Translations under genes and position numbers: made by a program
Shown: positions 45,970 through 57,000 of the stretch, piece after piece
Position numbering within the stretch: the stretch's first letter is position 1
How the letters are laid out: each line of letters opens with the position of its first letter
NCBI GenBank assembly: GCA_964538065.1
Contig: CAZIDG010000007.1
Coordinates: forward strand, 25,412-89,411
DNA: 64,000 bases
Direction of reading: 5' to 3'
DNA from: G963664225 sp964538065
GTDB lineage: Bacteria > Verrucomicrobiota > Verrucomicrobiia > Limisphaerales > UBA1319
Notes under the pieces: generated by a model
Told to the model about the DNA's origin: nothing
Database searches by the model: none
Seen by the model: only the letters and a program-made list of their open reading frames with translations

Positions 45970-48513
45970 TTATTTTTCGGGTGAATCCATTATTAACCGG
46001 CCCTGATGAGAACCCGGACCCGCTGTTATCATTGCATATCGTCCCTGGAACAGAATCTGCGATTCAGACAACCTCCGGCCATCGAGAAACACTGCAGGAT
46101 GTCCACCATGAAAAGGCAAGGCCAGCGTGGCCTGGCATTCATTGGGGAGTTCGATTTCATACTCCAATGCCTTATCCGGTCCCAGGCACCGCCAATTCAC
46201 ACGCGCTGGCCCCAATTCGGTTGCCACTGTACCTTCTGCCTCCTTCAAGTCACCCAGGTGCGGCTCAATCCACAATCGGCGCCTCGTGACGGGCCCATCG
46301 AGTTTAACACCCAGAACGCAGGCGCTAAGAATATAGGCAGGAATTGATCCGGATTCGTGACAGTTTTCCCCCGGGGCGAATCCTTCCCACACGGTATGCG
46401 TTTCACTGTTGGCCATGTCCGTCCATTTCTGCCGGATGATATTCAGCAACAGAGCATCCGTTTCCGGTGTGTCGATGCCGCGCAGAGCCTCCAAAAGAAA
46501 CTGGTAGGAGTAAGGCAATCCGGTGTGTTCCTGATAATGCGCCAGTAGCCATTTCTGGACCCGGTCACGGCGCGCCGTTGGCGCCATGTCAAAGTACAGG
46601 GTCATGAACGCAGCCGGAACCGTGGGAGGATATGGTTGTCCATCGAGTAAACCGCCGAGGTACGTACCCGCATGATCATCCCAGAGACACCGATTCAAGG
46701 CATCCCGCAACTCGTGGGCGCTCGTCGCATAGGCACGGTCCTGCTCGCTTAAGCCCATGCAGCCTGCCAGGTGACTTGCATCCTGAAATGCCTTCACAAC
46801 ATGAGCATTGAGCGTCGTTCCCTCGCAGATCTTATAGCAAAGCGGGTTGCTGCCAGGATAAACGAAGTCTCGGGCTTGGATGAGCCCACGCTCAGTTCGG
46901 TGTTGTAGGAACCAGTTTAATTGTCCCTGCACTGCCGGCCAGAGCTCCCGGGCCAAATCAAGATCACCTGTGTGATCAGTATATTCCCGGATGGCCTGGA
47001 TCCAGAGGCACGCATAATCTTCAATATAACCATGGATGTCCCATCGATCTGAGGGGTGATGAGCCTTAACCCGCCCATCCGTCTGGGCGCTCTGTCCAAT
47101 ATGCCGGAGCAGTCGGCGCAAGAGCCTCGGATCCCCCATGCGCTGCCCGCCATTAGAACCAGGACCAGCCAGGGCCACTTGGGTAACATGATAGGCCTGC
47201 ACATAGCCATCCGCCATCCATTCGGTTCGTTCCCGTGTGGCACAGTCAACACAGGCATCTTCGCTGCATGCTTGCACCGTGTTCACACTGTATTGCCAAA
47301 GCCGGTTAAGAAGATCGTCATTGCACTTGAATCGTCCTACAACTTCAAATGGATATACCCGACTGACCACTCTGACATTTAGCAGTCGCACAGAGCCAGA
47401 CTTGACGCGAATGACAAGGTACTTGAAGCCGAAGGTGTCACAACTCATGTAGTTTTGAGCCCCGGCGCAGGCCGTGTAACAGTTCACTCGTCCATAGGAC
47501 TCGGCCGGTTTATGATTGGTTTGATAAAAACGCTGAGCGTGTTCAGTCTCAATCTGACTTCCCTCTTCGGCCTCGAACTCCAGCACCGTATAGGCCTGAA
47601 CAAAACGGCCCACATCGATGACCAACTGCCTGCCCGCCGTCAAAGCAATTGGAAGAGTTTCAGCCAGCGGCCTGGGTGTGGCCTCCGCCAAATAAAGTGG
47701 TTCAACCGCGATCTCACGAAGCCGAGGAATGGAGCGGGCCCGAAGCAATCCCCACTGCCGGCCACTGATGAATACGGCCCGTTCCCAAGCTGAATCATTA
47801 ATTCCCACTGATGTCCAGTCGCCCGTTTCACGACGAGCATCAATCCGGTCCGGGATGCTGCTCCAGGTATTTTCCCACCTGTCTGTCGGCGAGGGAAGAA
47901 AACGCGTCCGCGTGCTGCCACGCCAGGTCTCGTCGGTTTGAATTGTCGAGACATGATCGCCTTTAAATGTCATATCCAATCTTGCGGTCAAACCAGGTGC
48001 GTGCCGCATGATGCGTCCGCTAAAGGAAGACCAATCGTTACTGCCCCTGCCGTCATGATAATGATGCACCAACACCGCAATGATGTTGATGCCCGGCCTC
48101 AATCGGGATGTGACATCCAGAATATCGTATTCCGGTGCGATGGGATCGAAACGGCCTGGTCCCCTTTCCACATACTGTCCATTGATCCACAGGATATATC
48201 GAGAGTCGGCAAACAGATGAAGGACGCCAGTGCGTGGGACTTCGGCCAGTTCGAACTGTTTGCGAAAAGCAGCGTACACCTGTTGTCCCACGGGTGCGGA
48301 CTTCAGCCAGATGAACGAATCCTGCAAACTGGACGCGATATCATGTTCGCCGGCGCCTGCCTGGGCCACTGCATTTTTGGGCATTCCTTGCAGCAGTCCT
48401 TCATGCTGACGAGGGTCGGTCTGTGCGATATCGGAGCCGTTTGCCTGAACATAAACCATTACCCCAAACAGCCAGACAATGAATGGAAGAATATTCCGGA
48501 CAGTGTGTCTCAT
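45970..48513 (-). CDS. Divergent GH78-family alpha-L-rhamnosidase-like protein
   Basis: An 847-residue secreted protein with an N-terminal hydrophobic signal (NILPFIVWLFGVMVYVQANG). A beta-sandwich N-terminal domain (VLHLFADSRYILWINGQYVERGP) precedes an (alpha/alpha)6 barrel. The general-acid region that reads CPQRDERxGWxGD in typical GH78 enzymes here reads DCATRERTEWMADGYVQA, keeping Arg-Glu-Arg and the final Asp. The base region is THTVWEGFAPGENCHESG. GH78 enzymes release terminal alpha-L-rhamnose. The changed motifs suggest altered specificity. It follows the next GH78 gene by 66 bases on the same strand and ends the operon. I chose the ATG giving MRHTVRN; a TTG six bases upstream is possible. 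Confidence 0.8.
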   Translation of the reverse strand: MRHTVRNILPFIVWLFGVMVYVQANGSDIAQTDPRQHEGLLQGMPKNAVAQAGAGEHDIASSLQDSFIWLKSAPVGQQVYAAFRKQFELAEVPRTGVLHLFADSRYILWINGQYVERGPGRFDPIAPEYDILDVTSRLRPGINIIAVLVHHYHDGRGSNDWSSFSGRIMRHAPGLTARLDMTFKGDHVSTIQTDETWRGSTRTRFLPSPTDRWENTWSSIPDRIDARRETGDWTSVGINDSAWERAVFISGRQWGLLRARSIPRLREIAVEPLYLAEATPRPLAETLPIALTAGRQLVIDVGRFVQAYTVLEFEAEEGSQIETEHAQRFYQTNHKPAESYGRVNCYTACAGAQNYMSCDTFGFKYLVIRVKSGSVRLLNVRVVSRVYPFEVVGRFKCNDDLLNRLWQYSVNTVQACSEDACVDCATRERTEWMADGYVQAYHVTQVALAGPGSNGGQRMGDPRLLRRLLRHIGQSAQTDGRVKAHHPSDRWDIHGYIEDYACLWIQAIREYTDHTGDLDLARELWPAVQGQLNWFLQHRTERGLIQARDFVYPGSNPLCYKICEGTTLNAHVVKAFQDASHLAGCMGLSEQDRAYATSAHELRDALNRCLWDDHAGTYLGGLLDGQPYPPTVPAAFMTLYFDMAPTARRDRVQKWLLAHYQEHTGLPYSYQFLLEALRGIDTPETDALLLNIIRQKWTDMANSETHTVWEGFAPGENCHESGSIPAYILSACVLGVKLDGPVTRRRLWIEPHLGDLKEAEGTVATELGPARVNWRCLGPDKALEYEIELPNECQATLALPFHGGHPAVFLDGRRLSESQILFQGRYAMITAGPGSHQGRLIMDSPEK

Positions 48514-48579
48514 GGGCAACTCAATAAATCATCAGTCAGCGCAGTGATCTTACAGCTTCATGAGTGTTGGTCTACGTCG

Positions 48580-51500
48580 TTATTTTGAATCTGATGTCTT
48601 TAATAGAGACTGAAACCGATAGGCGCCGGAACCCACGGCATAGACCGCCGCATGGGCATCCATTCGAACGAACTTGACTCCCTCCGCCTGGCTCGCAGGC
48701 TTGCCCGATTCGGTGACCGCCTCGGCCTCCTTCGCAGGCACAAACACGGTGGCGGTTGTGTTGGCTGGAATCGTGAGATTGAGCGTGAATTGGCCCCCCT
48801 CACGCTTCCAATCACTGAGAATTGGGCCGTGGATGGAATCATAGCGGGCCTTCACCCACGCGAGATCGCCCACAACCGCCGGGCGAAGAATGATCTTCTT
48901 GAACCCGGGTGCGGAAACATCCGGCTGGATGCCTGCCAGGCCCTGGTAAAACCAGAAACCAACGCAGCCGAACGTGGGGTGATTACGCGAGGCATCGCCA
49001 TTCCACGCTTCCCAGATCGACGTGGCGCCTTGATTCATCATGTGCAACCATCCGGGATAATCCTCCTGGGTCATCATCGACCAGGCAAGATCATCGCGCC
49101 CCTGCTCCATAAGCGCATGGAACAAATACAAAGTGCCGACAATCCCAGTGCTCACATGGTTCTTTCGAAGATCGCGAATGTTGTTGACCAATTGGCTCAA
49201 AACCAGCGCGCGCTTATCTTCAGGAACCAAACCCAGGGCAAGAGGCAGAGCCTGTGCGGTCTGGCTGTCCTTCGCATAAAGTCCGGAATCAGCGTTCAGG
49301 TAATTTTTGTTGAAGGCCGCCCGAATGGTGCTTGCCAGGGAGGCATATTTTTCAGCATCCGCCTTCTGATTCAAAAGCGATGCTGTCCGGCTTACGATCC
49401 CTGCGAAGTAGGCGTAGGCAGCGGTTGAGGTTTGAACGACAGGCACACGCCGTCCTCCTCCACCGGCGCTCTCATCGAGCCAATCGCCCAGGCCCCACTG
49501 AATCGCATGATCGCGAGCGGTGGAGGCCAGGTAATCCACATAGGCCTTCATGGCGGGGTAACCTTCCTGGAGGACGCGTGTATCGCCATAGTATTGATAA
49601 AGCTTCCACGGCGCCAGGACGATGGCCCCGCCCCACCAGGGATCGGCCATGTCACCCGGCGACCCATCGGACTTTGACCGCCCCCAGCCGGACGTTGGCA
49701 CAAAATCGGGCACATGCCCGTTGGGATCCTGGGCATCCACCATGTCGTTAAACCACTTCCGGTAGAACAACGGGGTGTCCAGGTTAAAGAAGGCCATTTC
49801 CATGCACACGCACCCGTCGTCCATCCAGCCCATCTTCTCCCGCTGAGGGCAATCGGTTGGGATGCCGTGCATGTTGTTAAGCAGGGTGCGAAGGATCGTC
49901 TTCTGGACCAGGTTGATCCTTTCATTGGAGCAGACGAACTGGCCGGCGGGCTCCGGATCGGTGGTCACCCACCTTCCGGTCAGGCTGTCCAAAGCCGGTT
50001 TCTCGGCCAGACCCGTCACCTGGACATATCGAAACCCGTGATAGGTAAACCGAGGCTCGAACGTTTCAACACCTTCGCCCTTGAGAATGAACTCCTCGGT
50101 CTGGAACCGGCCGTAGGTGTGGCTTGTAAGATTTCTAGTGTCCACGGTGCCATCCGGGTTGAGCCGTTCGTTGGATTCGAGCGTGACCCGGGTTCCGCGC
50201 GGCCCGCGTGTGGAAATTCGCGCCCAACCGGCAATGTTGACGCCGAGGTCAAAGACATACACTCCAGGCTTCGGCTCCGTGAGCTGGACAGGACGGATGG
50301 ACTCTGTGGCTCGAATGGGAGGGTGCTGTTGTGAAACGAGCCGGCCGGCGGGCCGGTCCACAACAACAGCAGAACGCCAGGCCGTATCGTCATACCCCGC
50401 CAGGCTCCAGCCCGGTTTGTCTTCACGGGCGTCAATGGTCTCGCCGCCTCGGACGCAATTGAAAGTGATCGCGCCTGTGGACCACTTCCAGGAGTCGTCT
50501 GAAACCACGGTGCGTGTCGTGCCATCCGCAAACACAATGTGCAATTGGAACAACAGCCGTGGCGAGGCGGACCAGGGGGCGCGCTCGAATGCGAACAGGT
50601 CCGGCGTGGCCAGGTTGTACCAGCCACCGCCCAGCATGACCCCCAGGGCATTCGCCCCGGATCGAATCGCATCCGTCACATCATAGGTTCGATACAGGAC
50701 ACGGCGGCTGAAGTCGGTGAATCCTGGATCGAGGACGTCAGCCCCTATTTTGCGTCCATTCATCTCGAGTTCGGAATAGCCCAAACCACAGACAAACGCC
50801 GTGGCACGGGCCACCTTTCCTTCGAGCCTGATCTCCTTGCGCATAAGCACGGCTGCGTTTCCGGGCTGGTCAGCGGTGACAACACCGGCGGCAGAAATCC
50901 GTTCGCCATCCGTCAAACGTTTCAAACCCCATCCGGAAGCCTCGACACTGTCCTTCGCCCGCGGGGACGCTCCCAAGGCCACGTTGGTTCCCTTCGACAT
51001 CACCTCCATCTCGGCCAGGGCGAAGCAGAACGGCTCAGGCCCGCTGCCACGATTCCAAAGCCGCGTGGCGGTCACGCGCACATACCGGGCTCGAATGCCG
51101 TTCGCAGCAAACGCACGAAATTCATTGCCGGGGTTGGGATAATCCTCCCGCGTCTGGTCCACAATGGCCTGGCTCTGGCCGAAATCAGGATCATTGGAGG
51201 CATCGAGCCGAAAACGCACGGGAAAGCCAAAACCTTGAACCTTCTCAAACCCAGAAGGAGCTGGCGGATACAGAAGAACGGAATCGATGGCACGCTCGGC
51301 GCCCATGTCAACCTGCACCCACTTGACCTCGTCGGGCGATTTGGCCTCGAGAGCATGGTAGCCTGGCGATCCCTTCGTAGCGGTCGTGAAAAGTTTCTCT
51401 GTGGCGGCAATCCAGCGCCCCTTCCAATCCCCAGGGCTCAACAATCCCATGGACCAAACCGCCGGGGTGCTCCAGGCCGATGGCTGGCCGGTCTTGTCCC

Positions 51501-51852
51501 AAACGCGGACCTGCCAATAGCTCCTCTTCCCTGATGCCAAAGGTTTTCCGGCGTATTCGACCTGGATCGATTGGTCGGACGGAACGCGATCCGAGTCCCA
51601 AAGATCGAATCGTCCGGCATCCAAATTCTCCCGGCTGCTGGCGACCACAACCTGGTAGGCCGTTTGTTTTTCATCGCGACGCTCCGACTCCAGCCGCCAA
51701 CTCAGGCGTGGACGCAACGTGTCGATTCCAAGAGGATCGGTCCGGTATTCGCAGCGCAGATGGGTCGGGATCAAGCCCGCTCCATCGGCCAGGCCGGTCA
51801 CACCCAACACGATTGCCGAAAATCCGGCGACAAGAATGCCGATGGCTTTCAT
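48580..51852 (-). CDS. Alpha-L-rhamnosidase, GH78, with inserted discoidin-like domain
   Basis: A 1090-residue secreted enzyme. The signal peptide is IGILVAGFSAIVLGVTGLADG. The Bac_rhamnosid_N region follows (LRCEYRDTPL-like start, then LRPRLSWRLES, QTAYQVVVASS). An F5/8 type C-like domain is inserted at about residues 190-300 (WVQVDMGAERAIDSVLLYP, RARYVRVTATRLW). Then come the rhamnosidase core and an (alpha/alpha)6 barrel with the acid motif TDCPQREKMGWMDDG and TSIWEAWNGD near the base. It removes terminal alpha-L-rhamnose from polysaccharide side chains. It lies 29 bases after the dehydrogenase stop, so it is in that operon. Confidence 0.92.
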   Translation of the reverse strand: MKAIGILVAGFSAIVLGVTGLADGAGLIPTHLRCEYRTDPLGIDTLRPRLSWRLESERRDEKQTAYQVVVASSRENLDAGRFDLWDSDRVPSDQSIQVEYAGKPLASGKRSYWQVRVWDKTGQPSAWSTPAVWSMGLLSPGDWKGRWIAATEKLFTTATKGSPGYHALEAKSPDEVKWVQVDMGAERAIDSVLLYPPAPSGFEKVQGFGFPVRFRLDASNDPDFGQSQAIVDQTREDYPNPGNEFRAFAANGIRARYVRVTATRLWNRGSGPEPFCFALAEMEVMSKGTNVALGASPRAKDSVEASGWGLKRLTDGERISAAGVVTADQPGNAAVLMRKEIRLEGKVARATAFVCGLGYSELEMNGRKIGADVLDPGFTDFSRRVLYRTYDVTDAIRSGANALGVMLGGGWYNLATPDLFAFERAPWSASPRLLFQLHIVFADGTTRTVVSDDSWKWSTGAITFNCVRGGETIDAREDKPGWSLAGYDDTAWRSAVVVDRPAGRLVSQQHPPIRATESIRPVQLTEPKPGVYVFDLGVNIAGWARISTRGPRGTRVTLESNERLNPDGTVDTRNLTSHTYGRFQTEEFILKGEGVETFEPRFTYHGFRYVQVTGLAEKPALDSLTGRWVTTDPEPAGQFVCSNERINLVQKTILRTLLNNMHGIPTDCPQREKMGWMDDGCVCMEMAFFNLDTPLFYRKWFNDMVDAQDPNGHVPDFVPTSGWGRSKSDGSPGDMADPWWGGAIVLAPWKLYQYYGDTRVLQEGYPAMKAYVDYLASTARDHAIQWGLGDWLDESAGGGGRRVPVVQTSTAAYAYFAGIVSRTASLLNQKADAEKYASLASTIRAAFNKNYLNADSGLYAKDSQTAQALPLALGLVPEDKRALVLSQLVNNIRDLRKNHVSTGIVGTLYLFHALMEQGRDDLAWSMMTQEDYPGWLHMMNQGATSIWEAWNGDASRNHPTFGCVGFWFYQGLAGIQPDVSAPGFKKIILRPAVVGDLAWVKARYDSIHGPILSDWKREGGQFTLNLTIPANTTATVFVPAKEAEAVTESGKPASQAEGVKFVRMDAHAAVYAVGSGAYRFQSLLKTSDSK

Positions 51853-51881
51853 AAAAAGGCTGTTTTAAAGATCACGCTGCG

Positions 51882-53050
51882 TCAGGCCTTGAGTCTGGCT
51901 GGCATTATTTCTGAACACGACGCCACCCCATTGACGACGTTTTCCAGGGGTTGGCCCAGCACGGCCATTCGCGCAATGCGGGCTGAAGTCTGGCGCATTT
52001 CCGTCTTGGACTCAATGCTGCAAAACGCGGAATGACAGGTCACAATGAGATTGGGCGTGGCAGCCTCAGCAGGCGTTTGCAAAGGCTCGTCCTCCACAAC
52101 GTCCAGCCCCGCGCCCGCCAAGCGTTGTTCCCGCAGGGCCTCAAAAACGGCCGACTTCTGGATGATGCCACCCCGCGCTGTGTTGACAATGAAGGCCGTG
52201 NNNNNNNNNNNNNNNNNNNNNNNNNNNNNNNNNNNNNNNNNNNNNNNNNNNNNNNNNNNNNNNNNNNNNNNNNNNNNNNNNNNNNNNNNNNNNNNNNNNN
52301 AACGGCCGACTTCTGGATGATGCCACCCCGCGCTGTGTTGACAATGAAGGCCGTGGGTTTCATCAAGGCCAGCTCCCGTTTCCCAATCATGTGATGTGTG
52401 CCATTATTCAAGGGGCAGTGAATGGAAAGCACATCCGTGGATTGCAGCAATTCATCAAGGGTGCGAACCCGCCTGACCCCAATGGCCTTGTCAGCACCGT
52501 TGGCCAAAAAAGGATCGTAAAAACAGACTCGAAAACCCAGCGCCTTCGCCCGCAAGGCCGTGGCGGTGCCGATCCGCCCCAGACCCACGATACCAAAGTT
52601 CAGTTCCCTCAACCGGCGCAGCTTCGGCTCCACTTGAATGGTCCACCCCAGCCGTTTGGCCTCCTGATCCAGAGCGAACAACTGGCGGCATAAGGCCAGG
52701 GCCAGGGCAATCGCGTGGTCAGCCACCTCCTCGGTGCCATAGTCCGGCACATTGCAAAGGGGAATCCCCGCCTCGCGGGAGGCCTCGATATCGACACTGT
52801 CGTATCCCACCCCGTTGCGAATAATGGCGCGACAGTTCGTCAGGCGGCCGATGCCCGCCGATGTGATGGGGGTGTTGTGCCATACAATCAACGCCTGCGC
52901 ACCGCATATCTCGTCCGTGAATTCGGCGTCGCTGTGGCAAAGGTAGCGGCGCACCTCCGCCGCGTCGCCAATGACCGAACGTTCGATGGACAAGTGTGAA
53001 TCGCTCAACGGGGACTGCGCCCAGTCGATTAACGCAACCAAAGGTTTCAT
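51882..53050 (-). CDS. NAD-dependent 2-hydroxyacid dehydrogenase (CtBP/PGDH-like)
   Basis: After collapsing the assembly gap (55-base duplicates at 52146-52200 and 52301-52355) this is one frame of 337 residues. It shows IIRNGVGYDSVDIEA, the NVPDYGTEEVADHAIALAL block, the Rossmann motif GIVGLGRIGTA, the Arg-containing NTARGGIIQ, the Glu region VVEDEPLQ and the catalytic His in TCHSAFCS. It belongs to the D-isomer-specific 2-hydroxyacid dehydrogenases, close to the C-terminal-binding-protein-like group. In a rhamnose locus it could act on a keto- or hydroxy-acid of the sugar-acid pathway, but that is inference from context. Its ATG is one base after the TGA of the prepilin-type gene. Confidence 0.9.
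52146..52355. other. Scaffold gap flanked by a 55-base duplicate
   Basis: Bases 52146-52200 and 52301-52355 are identical around 100 Ns inside the dehydrogenase gene. Collapsing restores the frame. Confidence 0.95.
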
Positions 53051-53051
53051 G

Positions 53052-53894
53052 TCAGTTGATGGGAATTTTGTAGAAGCACTGCCAATCTCCTCCTTTGGAG
53101 CCAAGATCGATGGTTCGGGCGGGACTTGCCTCGTTAAACTTTTTCCACTCCACATGCGCGTCCTCAAAGAGGAAACTCGCGCCGAGGGAAACATTCCTTG
53201 CGCCCCGGTGGCATGACGATGGCACGGTCTGTTTGGTTTCAGGATCTGTTGTCATCCAGGAAAGGGTTCCTTTGCCGGCCCGGACGGACCACGTGCCGGA
53301 TGCCTGGATTCGATCTGTCAGCACGGGAGCTTTTCGATATTCGCCACCCATTTTCTTTCGGGTATGCCAGGCAGCGATCCCGTTGGCGTCATAATCCCAG
53401 TCGCTGGAGAGCTTTCGACCGGGCAAATAGAAATATCCCGTCAACACTGGCTGGGTATCCGCGTTGGGATCATCATTGCGCCACATGTCGGCAAGCCGGT
53501 GCCACTTGTCGGTCGGACAGAAAACGACATGGAACTTGCTCTTTTCGGTTTTGGATACGTTGGATTTGATCAGGTATTTCTTCCAGAAGTTGGCCATCGT
53601 AACCCCCAACCAACTGATATTATAACCATCTGAATTGTCCGGAAAATAGTCGTTACTGTCGGAGGCGTACATTTGCAGGGCGATGCCCCACTGTCGCATA
53701 TTGCTTTGGCACAGCGCCTTGTCCGCCTTGGCCTTGGCATGGCTCAGGGCTGGCAGGAGCATGCCCGCAAGAATGGCGATAATCGCTATCACAACCAGCA
53801 GCTCTATCAGTGTAAAACCCCTTACGACCCGGGTTGGAGAAGCCGGTCTGCATGCAGAGGAAATACGGGCCATGAATGATGTTGTAGGATTCAT
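53052..53894 (-). CDS. Prepilin-type N-terminal cleavage/methylation protein
   Basis: A 280-residue type II secretion pseudopilin-like protein of the kind abundant in Planctomycetes and Verrucomicrobia. After a short basic leader it has the class III cleavage/methylation motif RGFTLIELLVVIAIIAILAGMLLPAL. The downstream domain contains KADKALCQSNMRQWGIALQMYASD and LGASFLFEDAHVEWKKF, the usual end of this family in place of the H-X9-DG motif. It would be cleaved by a prepilin peptidase and sit in a pseudopilus or the cell envelope. Its gene is embedded in a sugar-degradation operon. The start at 53894 is preferred over 53873, but neither has a ribosome binding site. Confidence 0.85.
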   Translation of the reverse strand: MNPTTSFMARISSACRPASPTRVVRGFTLIELLVVIAIIAILAGMLLPALSHAKAKADKALCQSNMRQWGIALQMYASDSNDYFPDNSDGYNISWLGVTMANFWKKYLIKSNVSKTEKSKFHVVFCPTDKWHRLADMWRNDDPNADTQPVLTGYFYLPGRKLSSDWDYDANGIAAWHTRKKMGGEYRKAPVLTDRIQASGTWSVRAGKGTLSWMTTDPETKQTVPSSCHRGARNVSLGASFLFEDAHVEWKKFNEASPARTIDLGSKGGDWQCFYKIPIN

Positions 53895-54027
53895 GAGGAT
53901 ATTCGAATCAGAGGCACTTTTTGAGAAAACGTTCCCGGGGTCAAAGAGGTGGGTGTTGAACACACCCACCTCCTGCAACTCGTGTCATCCGGATGTCAAT
54001 CCAATGACATCCCCTCTTTTGGCAGTG

Positions 54028-57000
54028 CTAGCGGCGCACGCGGTAGTACTTCTGCCCAGCCCCAATGGGAGCCGTATAGGGGCTGGCCGCGCCGACAATC
54101 TCCGTCCATGTCCCAGNNNNNNNNNNNNNNNNNNNNNNNNNNNNNNNNNNNNNNNNNNNNNNNNNNNNNNNNNNNNNNNNNNNNNNNNNNNNNNNNNNNN
54201 NNNNNNNNNNNNNNNNCCCTTCAGCACTCGATCCACATAGATGCGCAGAAGGTTGTGTATCTGATCGAACTGCACCGCAATGTTGTGCCAGTTGTTGTCG
54301 TCGATCCCGGTGAAGATTAGCCCGCCCGACGCATCGACCACCGCGGTTTCCTTCTTTCCGTTGTAAAGCCCCATCGCGGGCAGCCCCGTCCCGGGGAAGT
54401 CCGTATTGGGCGTTCCAGCATACGAATCCCTCCGGAAAAACACCGTCAGGCTGTTGGTCACAAATATGCCACCACCCGCCGCAGGCAGAGAGGTGATGTC
54501 AAGCCGGTCAAGTGGCAGAATCGCGTCCACTTGCACCACATAGTTGGACCTGAGTCCATAGGCGAAGCTGAAATCCCGTCCATCCGTTTGCCCCAGCCCG
54601 CCCAGGCATCCGACATTGCCTGTCGCCGCATCCAGCTTGCTTGGATCCGTCGATGTGGCCGGTGTGTTGAAACTAAAGTTGGACAAGGGCGTCCACGTGG
54701 CCGCGGGATTTCCATGGCTGTCTTCAAGCTCATAGCCGCCCCCGCTGTTGTCGTTGTAAAGTCCATCCGCGCGCTTGTCGCTGATGCTGAAGGTGTCGCT
54801 GTAATCGAGCGTCTCGATGAGCTGCGGAGGCGCTCCCACCTTGAAATTATCAAGCCAGAATACGCCGCCGCTTCCACCCGCTCCCACCGCACCATTGGAG
54901 AAGTTTTGGTAGATTCCATCCGCAAAGGTGGCCAGTGGCACGGTGGTGACCTTCACTCCATCCACATACAGACGCAGGAGGCTGTTGATCTGGTCGAAAT
55001 GAACCGCAAACGAATGCCAGTTGTTGTCATCAACACCGATTCGCACAAAGTTGCCGCTGGAGTTGGTGACACCTGTTTCGGTCACTCCGTTATAAAGCCC
55101 GATCCCAGGGTGATTCGCCACGGAATCGCGCCGCAGGAAAATGGTCAGGCTATTGGCAGCCGAGATGCCGCTTCCCGCCGAGGGAAGGCTTGAAATGTCC
55201 AGACGATCAGTCGGCATGATGGCATCCACCTGGACCACGTAGTTGGACTGAAGTCCATAGGGTATGCTGAAATCGCCGCCATCGGTCTGCGCGAATCCCG
55301 TGCTGGCGCCCGCGTTTCCCTGAGCCGCAGCAAGCTTCGCGGGATCCGTGGAGCTTGCGGGAATATTGAAGCTGAATCTCGATATGGGCGCCCATGTGGC
55401 GGTGGCATTTCCATGGCTGTCCTCCGCATTGTAGGCCCCGTTTGCATTGTTGTTGTACAACCCATCCGTGCGGATGGTGTTCGTGGTAAAGGTGTCGCTG
55501 TAGTCCACCTTGCCCATGAGTTGGATGTCAGGGGCAATCACCTTGATCACCACAGGAGCCGATGTGGTGGACAATCCCAGGTTGTCTGTGGCAACCGCCG
55601 AGAGCGACAGGTTCCCCAGGGCAGTGATCACGGTTTTGATGCTGTATGGACTGTTGGTGACGGTTCCCAGGATTGCCGTGCCATTGTAGAAATCCACGCG
55701 AACCACCCGGCCGTCGGAATCCGAGGCTTCTGCATTCAGGGTGATCGCCGCCGGAGCGGTGTAAGTGCTTTCACTGCCGGGCACGCTCAGGGCTGCCGCG
55801 GGCGCCATGTTGGCGGAGTATATCTGCGCCACCGAATATTTGTGGAGCAAATAAGTGGTCGCCTCTTCTCGTTCAGCCGCAGTCAGAATACGGTTGTAAA
55901 CCAGCATTTCCGACAAATCCAGGCTGGCGCGGCGATTGTCGCTGCCTTCGACCTCGCTGCCCACGTAAATGTCGTTTGCCTGGTTGATCTCAAGCGTGGG
56001 CATGGTTGTCTTGAGCGTCCGGTTGGTTTTGCCCTCCAAATACCAGGAGGTTGAACCCTGCGCCCTGTTTTCCTCCAGTTGCCATACCTGAAAGGCCCCT
56101 GTGGATAACGGCGAACTGGAGAGCGTGTCCGACACGTCATGCCCCTCCGTCCCATCGGCATAATGGCTGCCAAGCAGACCGTTGTTTTTATTGAAACAAA
56201 TGGCCCAGCCCAGATCCTTGTTGGCTGCCCACGGTCTTGATCCGATGATCTGGGGATAATCGCCTCCGGAGGAAAGGCCCCGCCTTGCGACAAATAGAAC
56301 GGTCCAATCGCCCGTTCCCGGCTGCAAACTCACGCTCGATGGGATTTGCAAATAGTCATCCACGCCGTCAAAACGAACGGCGGGCATGCCGTTTTCCAAC
56401 GCTTCCACTTTCAAAGGCTCAAAACCTGCGCCTGCGTTGTTCTGGACCGCATGGTTGCCGTTGCCACTGGCGTCCTCCCAACTGCTCACCACGCCGGTTT
56501 CGTCAGCCGTCACCCCGGAATCGGCCTTGAGCCACAACTGGAGCCCGGCCTTGGTGGCCAGATTCGGCGTGGAATAGGATCCGGTGAAAACCAGGGTGAC
56601 CGGCGCGGATGTCACCGCGCATGACCGGGTGTCCGTTACAACCGCCGTGAACGCAACGGAACCGGTGGAAGCCACACTGACGGGCAGGGAATACGGCGGC
56701 GTTCCGGCCGTCGCAATCAGAGCGTTGTTCGCAAAGAAGTCCACCTTCTTCACGCCGTCATCCGCATCCGAGGCCTCCGCCACCAGCGTGATGGTGGTGG
56801 GAACAACCAGGCCGCCACCATTGGTTTGCACGTTCAAGCCCACCACGGGCGGATCGTTCGGAGAAAAGCCGAATCCATACTTGCCGCTCAGATACACCGC
56901 AACCGCCTCACGCTCCGCTTTGGGCAGGACACGATTGTAGATGAGGACCTCTGCCAAATCCATGTTCGCCCGGCGCGAGTCGGCGCCGCCCACATCCCGT

